Translations under genes and position numbers: made by a program | Notes under the pieces: model-generated | The model's database searches: none | The model's input: only the letters and a program-made list of their open reading frames with translations | Told to the model about the DNA's origin: nothing | In this document: piece by piece, positions 1 to 5,308 of the stretch | How the letters are laid out: each line of letters begins with the position of its first letter | Numbering within the stretch: position 1 is the stretch's first letter | Assembly: GCA_016933985.1 (NCBI GenBank) | Contig: JAFGTU010000342.1 | Coordinates: 1-9,804 of the forward strand | Length of the DNA stretch: 9,804 nt | DNA from: Sedimentisphaerales bacterium | GTDB taxonomy: Bacteria > Planctomycetota > Phycisphaerae > Sedimentisphaerales > Anaerobacaceae | Direction of reading: 5' to 3'

Positions 1-1007
1 AAGATGCTTCCGCCGATCATTGCATTTATTACGAACGGGTTCATGGCCACGGCCAGCAGACCGATGCAGAAGATGGCGTGCGCCGTGTCGCCAAGCATCG
101 GTCGCAACTGGCTGGCGACGACGCCGATATCGTTTGCCGGTTCGCCGCGAAGAACGGCTGCAGAGGTCATCATAATGATGGCGCTAACGCCTGTAAGCAC
201 CACTACACCGGCGATAGAATCGCCGATGCCATGCGTGTAGTCTTTGATGGTCCAGCCTTTCTCGCGGACGAGGTTGCCCTGGTATAGCGCTCCGGCGACG
301 GAGAAGGTCGTGCCCAGAAGCGAGGCGACGAGAATCATCGGGTCGGTGATTCCGGTCTGACTGCGAGTGGGAAAGCTAAGAGAAACCCCTTCCGGCAGGC
401 CCGGTACCAGGCCCTTGAGGATCGACAGGAGATTGGGGCGGACGATGAGCAGATTGACGAGAAAGCATATCAAAATCAAGGCCACCATGAACTTCATGAC
501 TCGTTCGAGGGCCCGATAGACCTGCCTCAAAGTAAAGACCAGGAGGATGATGCCGGCGTTGAAGACAAGCAGGACACCAGTATTGATGAGATTTGCGGCC
601 TGTTCGGACATCTCTTGCGGATTGCCGAATATTCGGGCAACTCCGAGTGTGTCGGCGGCGGCGATTACAGCGAGGTTGTTGGAGAATTGAAAGGCTGTGC
701 AGGTCAGGCAGAGCGTTATGCCGACGATAGCGGCGGCGGGGCGGCCAAGGCGGTCGGCTACAAGTGTGCAGGGGCTGGCCCCGCCGACAACGCCGATGCG
801 TGCGGCCGTGGTCATGTACGTGCCCATAAGAATCCCGGTCAGGAGAAGCAGCCACAGCAGCTCGTAGCCGTACCTGGCGCCTATATTCGAGCTAATCAAC
901 AGACTGCCCGGGCCGAATACCACGCAGGCGATAATCAAGGCCGGGCCAATACTACGCCACCAGGGCAGGGGACGTTCGGAATTGGCGGATTCGGACGGCT
1001 CAGACAT
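1..1007 (-). CDS. Nramp-superfamily transporter with non-canonical binding site (partial, C-terminus missing)
   Basis: Inner-membrane transporter of the Nramp (LeuT-fold) superfamily. The first 335 residues are visible and the frame runs off the left edge with no stop. Start is ATG at 1007, with a strong AAGGAGG Shine-Dalgarno at 1021-1015. Family signals seen: TM1 of the form GPALII...FGPGS (residues 21-35) followed by ARYGYELLW (44-52), a TM6-like stretch DPMILVASLLGTTFSVAGAL (222-241), and MNPFVINAMIGGS near the break (322-334), resembling Nramp TM10. Many hydrophobic helices are present throughout. Canonical Nramp proteins bind divalent metal through Asp and Asn of a TM1 DPGN motif and Met of a TM6 MPH motif. 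Here TM1 reads GPGS (32-35) and TM6 has FSVAG where MPH is expected, so all three ligands appear lost. Databases would probably call it a divalent metal transporter, but the substrate is unknown. It lies 38 bases downstream of the Gfo/Idh/MocA gene on the same strand, so co-transcription is likely. Confidence 0.85.
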   Translation of the reverse strand, partial: MSEPSESANSERPLPWWRSIGPALIIACVVFGPGSLLISSNIGARYGYELLWLLLLTGILMGTYMTTAARIGVVGGASPCTLVADRLGRPAAAIVGITLCLTCTAFQFSNNLAVIAAADTLGVARIFGNPQEMSEQAANLINTGVLLVFNAGIILLVFTLRQVYRALERVMKFMVALILICFLVNLLIVRPNLLSILKGLVPGLPEGVSLSFPTRSQTGITDPMILVASLLGTTFSVAGALYQGNLVREKGWTIKDYTHGIGDSIAGVVVLTGVSAIIMMTSAAVLRGEPANDIGVVASQLRPMLGDTAHAIFCIGLLAVAMNPFVINAMIGGSI

Positions 1008-1009
1008 TA

Positions 1010-1023
1010 GATAACCTCCTTGT
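1010..1023 (-). promoter_or_regulatory. Extended Shine-Dalgarno of the Nramp-like gene
   Basis: Read on the minus strand the site is ACAAGGAGGTTATC, then TA, then ATG at 1007. AAGGAGG is a near-ideal complement to the 3' end of 16S rRNA and sits about 7 bases before the start, which fixes the start codon. The same 14 bases precede the RraA-like gene at 5085-5072. Confidence 0.75.
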
Positions 1024-1045
1024 TCATGTCTTTATTTCAGCTCGC

Positions 1046-2485
1046 TTATGTGATTTCGGGGACGACGAACGGTTCGCGGTAATTGCGGCTCAAGAACATG
1101 TTGGCCTCTTTTGAGAAATCCCCGACGAATATTTCCTTGTCCGGGTCCATCGTCAGGGCGGGGCCGAGTATTCTGGGCGTGGCGTTGAAATCGACCTGAT
1201 TGGCCTTTAGGTGGTCCTCCATCCGGTCGAACGAATCGGCGAGGTCCTCATTGGCCTTGACCGCTTCAGCGATTTGGCCCGGCGGCATTATTTTGCCCAG
1301 GCGATACGAGATATTGCCCATGTGGCACAGTGCGGTGGAGAGGTAGCCGTCGAGAATTTCGGCGTTGAGGTCGCTTTTGTTTCGGCTTCGGACGGCCTTG
1401 ATGAAGTTTGCGTGATGGCCGCTGCCTTCGGTCGTTTTGAACTGCTTGATCTTCTTGCCGTCGTTGTCATAGGCCCAGCCGCCGACGAAGTAGCCGCCTT
1501 CACATTGTACGACGGCTCCACCGCGGGTGCCGCGGAATTGGTCCATTGCGGGGTCGCCTTTTGCGCGAGGCAGGCCGCGGACCTCGAATATGATGGAGGC
1601 GGGCTTGTAGTCGCAGAGGACTATCTGGGTATTGGGGGTCTCGCCGTCGTCGATATAGCCGAAGCGTCCACCGATGCTCAGCACTCGGGGCGCTACCTTA
1701 TCGGCGCCGATGAACCATCGGCAGACGTCGATGTAGTGAATGCCGTTGTTTCCGAAGTCTCCGTTTCCGGTGGGCCAGGCCCAGTGCCAGTCGTAATGCA
1801 GGCTCTTTCGCATCAGCGGCGTCATCGAGGCCGGGCCGCACCATAGATTGTAATCCACGGATTGTGGGATCGGCTGCGGGCCGTTCACCTTGCCGATGCT
1901 GCCTCGCTCGACATAGACTATTCCATGAACGACGCGGATTTTGCCGAGATTGCCCTGCTTAATGTATTCGACGGCCTCGGCCAGTCCCGTATCGCTTCGG
2001 CGCTGTGTGCCTGCCTGGACGATTCGATTGTACTTTCGGGCGGCGTTGACCATCTGGCGGCCTTCCCAGATATTATGGGAGACGGGCTTTTCGACATAGA
2101 CATCCTTTCCCGCCTGGCAGGCCCAGATGGTTATCAGGGCGTGCCAGTGATTGGGCGCAGCGGTGATGACGACGTCGATGTCTTTATCTTCCAGGAGCTT
2201 GCGACAATCGACATAGGTATCAACTGTTTCGTTTCGCTCTTTGAATTTCTGCTCCTCGCGGTCGAGGAATTGCTTATCGGCATCGCATATCGCCACTACG
2301 CGGACACCGGGGATATTGCGAAACCAGTTGATGTGATTCGTGCCCTGGCTGCGAATACCGACGACCGCTGCGCAAATATCGTTATTCGCGCCGCGAACAC
2401 GGGAGAAAGGCATGGCCAGCGACCCACCTGCGGCGAGGGCGGTAAGCGAACCCTTGAGAAAATCTCGGCGTGCAATACGTTTCAT
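1046..2485 (-). CDS. Tat-exported Gfo/Idh/MocA family NAD(P)-dependent oxidoreductase
   Basis: 479 residues from ATG 2485. An in-frame ATG lies 15 codons upstream (2530), but 2485 has a better GGAAAGG ribosome site and puts the twin-arginine signal at the N-terminus: RR at residues 6-7 in ARRDFLKG, a hydrophobic stretch 13-26, and likely cleavage near 32. Next is a Rossmann nucleotide-binding domain. Its glycine loop reads VGIRSQGTNH (42-51), with Arg in place of the central Gly of GxGxxG. An acidic residue ends beta-2 (CDAD, 67-70). The family EKP motif is at 132-134 and a catalytic-type GD...GIHYID segment at 242-253, with His250. The C-terminal part is the alpha/beta substrate domain. Family members oxidise or reduce sugars and cyclitols. 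Secreted planctomycete versions are abundant and mostly uncharacterised, so the substrate cannot be assigned. It is the first gene of a probable pair with the Nramp-like transporter and is divergent from the glycosidase. Family assignment is firm. Confidence 0.93.
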   Translation of the reverse strand: MKRIARRDFLKGSLTALAAGGSLAMPFSRVRGANNDICAAVVGIRSQGTNHINWFRNIPGVRVVAICDADKQFLDREEQKFKERNETVDTYVDCRKLLEDKDIDVVITAAPNHWHALITIWACQAGKDVYVEKPVSHNIWEGRQMVNAARKYNRIVQAGTQRRSDTGLAEAVEYIKQGNLGKIRVVHGIVYVERGSIGKVNGPQPIPQSVDYNLWCGPASMTPLMRKSLHYDWHWAWPTGNGDFGNNGIHYIDVCRWFIGADKVAPRVLSIGGRFGYIDDGETPNTQIVLCDYKPASIIFEVRGLPRAKGDPAMDQFRGTRGGAVVQCEGGYFVGGWAYDNDGKKIKQFKTTEGSGHHANFIKAVRSRNKSDLNAEILDGYLSTALCHMGNISYRLGKIMPPGQIAEAVKANEDLADSFDRMEDHLKANQVDFNATPRILGPALTMDPDKEIFVGDFSKEANMFLSRNYREPFVVPEIT

Positions 2486-2544
2486 AGGCTTGCCTTTCCA
2501 AGTTTGGGCGTTCTGTGTCAAATGCCACACTACACTTGCGTGTT

Positions 2545-2572
2545 ATGATACCAAAGCAGTAAGAGGATTCAA
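2545..2572 (-). promoter_or_regulatory. Candidate sigma-70-type promoter for the oxidoreductase/transporter pair
   Basis: On the minus strand, TTGAAT (2572-2567, 4 of 6 to consensus) is followed after 16 bases by TATCAT (2550-2545, 5 of 6). Transcription would start near 2538, giving a leader of about 50 bases before ATG 2485. The call rests on pattern and position only. Confidence 0.45.
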
Positions 2573-2645
2573 ATGTGTTTTCGAGAACAATTGGGCGTGC
2601 AAGCAGATGTTTCCTGAAGGGGTTTATCGTTGTTCGAGGGGCGGA

Positions 2646-2674
2646 TTGACAATCATATATGATGCCGATAGACT
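2646..2674 (+). promoter_or_regulatory. Candidate sigma-70-type promoter for the GH140-like gene
   Basis: A perfect -35 box TTGACA (2646-2651) is followed, after an ideal 17-base spacer, by TAGACT (2669-2674, 4 of 6 to TATAAT). The predicted start near 2681 leaves a leader of about 50 bases before the glycosidase start codon. The spacer holds a perfect palindrome, so repression at this promoter is possible. Confidence 0.5.
2652..2663. repeat. Perfect 12-base palindrome inside the promoter spacer (candidate operator)
   Basis: ATCATATATGAT equals its own reverse complement. It starts directly after the TTGACA box and ends five bases before the -10 box, so a dimeric regulator bound here would block RNA polymerase. 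A few such palindromes are expected by chance in 10 kb. Location, rather than length, is what makes it notable. No regulator gene is visible in the window. Confidence 0.35.
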
Positions 2675-2729
2675 GGCATGTACAAGAACAATGCGAAACA
2701 ATGCGAATTGAGAACGGAGCATGAGAAAC

Positions 2730-4163
2730 ATGAGTTCTAGCAGAATCAGGGCTATTCTTACGGTCGCTGCCTTTATTGTCGGTGCTGGTTTCAACGCGTG
2801 CGGGGCGGAGGATGCGCGTGTTGGCCCATCCGTGGATTTCGGTCACGGCGATTTGAAGGTTTCAGAGAATAAGAGGTTTATCGTTCATTCAGACGGCACG
2901 CCGTTCTTTTATCTTGGTGATACGGCTTGGGAATTATTCCATCGGCTGAGTAGCAATGAGGCGGATAAGTATCTGGAGAATCGGCGGCAGAAGGGTTTCA
3001 CCGTTATCCAGGCGGTTGTTCTTGCGGAATTGGACGGCTTGAATACGCCGAATGCAAACGGCGACAGGCCGCTGCACAATAACGATCCGAAGAAACCGAG
3101 CGAGGCGTATTTCAAGCATGTCGATTACATCGTCGATGAGGCGCGGGAGAAGGGGATATATATCGGGATGCTTCCGACGTGGGGCGATAAGGTGACGAAG
3201 GCGTGGGGGAAGGGGCCTGTCGTGTTCACACCAAAAAATCCTGACGACGCCGAGTCTTACGGGAGGTTCTTAGGCAATCGCTTCAAGGATAGGCCCAATA
3301 TCATCTGGATACTGGGCGGGGACCGTGTGGCCGACGGCGTTGAGAATGTGTGGCGGGCGATGGCTAAGGGGATAGAGCAGGGCGATAAGGGCAGACATCT
3401 CAAGACGTACCATCCACAGGGCGGGCGCTCGTCGGCGGAGTGGTTTCATGGAGACAAGTGGCTGGACTTCAATATGTTGCAGTCGGGGCACGATAGATTC
3501 GACAACGACAACTACAACAAGGTATCGGCGGACTACAATCGGCAACCGATGAAGCCCTGCTTGGACGGCGAGCCTCGGTATGAGGACCATCCGGTGAACT
3601 GGAAGCCGGAGAACGGGTGGTTCGGCGATTTCGATGTTCGGCAGGGGGCGTATTGGGCGGTGTTCGCGGGGGCGTTGGGGCATACTTACGGCTGCCATGA
3701 TATCTGGCAGATGTATGCGCCGGGTCGAACTGCGATTTCGTCGGCTCGCAACAACTGGTACGATGTTCTCGACCTGCCCGGGGCCTGGGATATGATGCAT
3801 GTGCGGAATCTTATGGAGTCGCGTCCGTTTATTTCTCGCGTGCCGGACTCCGGCATAGGCGGACTGATTGCAGGTGATCCGGGCAGCGGAGCCGAGCATA
3901 TTAGTGCGACAAGGGGGGAGGATTACGCATTTATATACCTGCCATACGGGCAGAACGTCAAAGCGGCCCTCGGCAAAATCTCCGGAACGAAGGTCAAGGC
4001 GTGGTGGTTTGACCCTCGCACGGGCGATTCTCAGTTAATCGGCGAGTTCGAGAACCAGGGGGCGCATGAATTCGACCCGCCGGGCGAGAAGGGGCGCGGC
4101 AACGACTGGGTGCTCGTTCTCGACGACGCAAGTAAGCAGTTCCCCAAGCCGGGATCGCGCTGA
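2730..4163 (+). CDS. Secreted DUF4038/GH140-type glycoside hydrolase (apiosidase-like)
   Basis: Exported TIM-barrel hydrolase of the DUF4038 family with a C-terminal domain of the type called 'putative collagen-binding'. I prefer ATG 2730 because GGAG (2716-2719) lies 10 bases upstream. ATG 2721, three codons earlier, has that site only one base away. Residue numbers here count from 2721. A hydrophobic signal segment covers 10-26, with likely cleavage near 29-30. A Cys at 27 gives only a poor lipobox. The family hallmark is DGTPFFYLGDTAWELFHRL (58-76). The barrel runs to about 375 and a beta-rich tail (about 380-475) includes KAWWFDPRTGD. Candidate catalytic acids are Asp201 in WILGGDR and Glu284 in LDGEPRYE, at the conserved beta-strand ends. 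Characterised GH140 enzymes remove apiose from rhamnogalacturonan II. Specificity here is inferred at family level only. The gene is divergent from the oxidoreductase and convergent with the RraA-like gene. Confidence 0.88.
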   Translation: MSSSRIRAILTVAAFIVGAGFNACGAEDARVGPSVDFGHGDLKVSENKRFIVHSDGTPFFYLGDTAWELFHRLSSNEADKYLENRRQKGFTVIQAVVLAELDGLNTPNANGDRPLHNNDPKKPSEAYFKHVDYIVDEAREKGIYIGMLPTWGDKVTKAWGKGPVVFTPKNPDDAESYGRFLGNRFKDRPNIIWILGGDRVADGVENVWRAMAKGIEQGDKGRHLKTYHPQGGRSSAEWFHGDKWLDFNMLQSGHDRFDNDNYNKVSADYNRQPMKPCLDGEPRYEDHPVNWKPENGWFGDFDVRQGAYWAVFAGALGHTYGCHDIWQMYAPGRTAISSARNNWYDVLDLPGAWDMMHVRNLMESRPFISRVPDSGIGGLIAGDPGSGAEHISATRGEDYAFIYLPYGQNVKAALGKISGTKVKAWWFDPRTGDSQLIGEFENQGAHEFDPPGEKGRGNDWVLVLDDASKQFPKPGSR

Positions 4164-4171
4164 GACAGAGG

Positions 4172-5071
4172 CTACTCCACCTCTACGGTTTCGTCGAGTG
4201 GGATTTCGAGGCGTTTGAACCTCTCGGCCCGTGATTTTTCGTCGCCGAGGTTGATTTCGCGGGCGAGCCTTCCGACTGTTAAGGCGTGCTGGCGGGGGAC
4301 GACTATTACGCCGTCGCCGTCTGCGACTATTACATCGCCGGGGAAGACCAGGACGCCTGCGCAGTTGATTGGGAAGTTGTATGATTCGGCGATGAGCCTG
4401 CTGGGGCGGACGCCGCGGGTGCTGTAGCCGTCTCGGCAATAGACGGCTATTCTCTTGGTTTTGATGATCTCATCGGTATCGCGTGCGCCGGCGTTGGTGA
4501 TGACTCCGACGACTCCTTTCTCTGCCCAGCCGAGGCTGTTGTTAGAGCCGATGAATCCGCACTCGGCGATTCCTCCGGCGTCGATAACGGCCACGTCGCC
4601 GGGCCTGGCGGCTTTGAGCCATGCGTCGGGCGCTCTGCCGTATTGTTCGGATTTGAATTTCTTAAAGCCATCGAGGTCGGGGAATGAGTTCTGGCCGACG
4701 CGCACATCGGTGGGAACGTGGCGGACGGTGATTGCAAAGCCGACTATCCGGTGAGAGAACTTATCGACATCGCGCCACAGTGGGCGAATATCCCTGTGCA
4801 TCAGGCCAATATCCTGCAGGCCGATGAGGTCCATGCCATCGAGGACGTCGGTGACTCGCAGGTCTTTATACAGTTCGAGAATTTCTTTTCGGGCCCGGTC
4901 GCTGTCGTAGAAGCTCTTGTTCTCCAGCAATCGGACACCCTGCGGCGCGGTTAGCTTTCGTTCGCTTACGGCTTCTTCGGCGTCGATAGCCAGGACGAAC
5001 AGGATTGATGCGAGCAGAACCATTACGGCGGTGGTGGCGAGCTTTGATTTTAGTTCTATCAAGCGATACAT
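4172..5071 (-). CDS. RraA-like (HMG/CHA aldolase fold) protein with N-terminal signal peptide
   Basis: 299 residues from ATG 5071, chosen because AAGGAGG lies just upstream. The longer open frame adds 22 residues with no ribosome site. Residues 11-29 form a hydrophobic segment after a positively charged N-terminus, so the protein is probably exported or membrane-anchored. RraA-fold signals follow: VTDVLDGM (73-80), ARPGDVAVIDAGG (155-167), a glycine- and asparagine-rich loop (169-182), KGVVGVITNAGARDTDEI (185-202), and FPGDVIVADGDGVIVVP (243-259). Arg197-Asp198 match the Arg-Asp pair that binds pyruvate and, through water, the metal in 4-hydroxy-4-methyl-2-oxoglutarate aldolases. An aldolase or oxaloacetate-decarboxylase-type activity is therefore plausible. 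The fold also includes RraA, the RNase E inhibitor, but export argues against that role. At 299 residues it is longer than typical bacterial RraA (about 160) because of the N-terminal extension and insertions. The substrate is unknown. Confidence 0.88.
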   Translation of the reverse strand: MYRLIELKSKLATTAVMVLLASILFVLAIDAEEAVSERKLTAPQGVRLLENKSFYDSDRARKEILELYKDLRVTDVLDGMDLIGLQDIGLMHRDIRPLWRDVDKFSHRIVGFAITVRHVPTDVRVGQNSFPDLDGFKKFKSEQYGRAPDAWLKAARPGDVAVIDAGGIAECGFIGSNNSLGWAEKGVVGVITNAGARDTDEIIKTKRIAVYCRDGYSTRGVRPSRLIAESYNFPINCAGVLVFPGDVIVADGDGVIVVPRQHALTVGRLAREINLGDEKSRAERFKRLEIPLDETVEVE

Positions 5072-5085
5072 GATAACCTCCTTGT
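5072..5085 (-). promoter_or_regulatory. Extended Shine-Dalgarno of the RraA-like gene
   Basis: The minus strand reads ACAAGGAGGTTATC directly before ATG 5071, with a five-base gap from AGGAGG to the start. It decides the start codon over upstream alternatives and is identical over 14 bases to the site before the Nramp-like gene. Confidence 0.75.
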
Positions 5086-5144
5086 CAAATATGCCTGTGT
5101 CTGTCAGTATCCGTGTTCTTGCGGGAACCTTAACCAAAGGCTTA

Positions 5145-5177
5145 ATAATACAAGATTGTTGCCGTCTTTGCAGTCAA
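5145..5177 (-). promoter_or_regulatory. Weak candidate promoter for the RraA-like gene
   Basis: On the minus strand a good -35-like TTGACT (5177-5172) is followed by an AT-rich stretch containing TTGTAT (5153-5148, 18-base spacing) and TATTAT (5150-5145, 21-base spacing). Neither pairing is ideal. It is the best promoter-like element on this strand of the divergent region. A short imperfect inverted repeat, TTAACC/GGcTTAA (5130-5145), lies next to the -10 area. Confidence 0.25.
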
Positions 5178-5255
5178 AAAACGGCACCGGAGCGGTGGAT
5201 GTGGCGACAAAAATGCGGAATTTTGAAGGCGAACTGGTGCAACCGTCGAAAAATC

Positions 5256-5264
5256 TGTTAATAT
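5256..5264 (+). promoter_or_regulatory. Candidate extended -10 promoter for the HzsA-related gene
   Basis: TGTTAATAT fits an extended -10 element (TGn plus TAATAT), with TATAAC overlapping at 5262-5267. No convincing -35 box lies upstream. It would give a leader of about 38 bases before ATG 5309. Confidence 0.3.
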
Positions 5265-5308
5265 AACGGCGGCAGTGTGTATTTGACGGGCTTTTTGGGG
5301 AATTGGTT

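Noticed and set aside
376..855. A minus-strand open frame of 159 codons
   Set aside because: It is out of frame inside the Nramp-like gene on the same strand, and its composition is dominated by Arg, His and Pro.
1211..2548. Two long plus-strand open frames (1211-1846 and 1862-2548) opposite the oxidoreductase
   Set aside because: Both lie antisense to a well-supported Gfo/Idh/MocA gene, have no convincing ribosome sites and show no known motif.
4167..4184. Inverted repeat AGAGG/CCTCT between the convergent genes, as a terminator
   Set aside because: The stem is only five base pairs with an eight-base loop and no T-run on either strand, and it overlaps the RraA-like stop codon.
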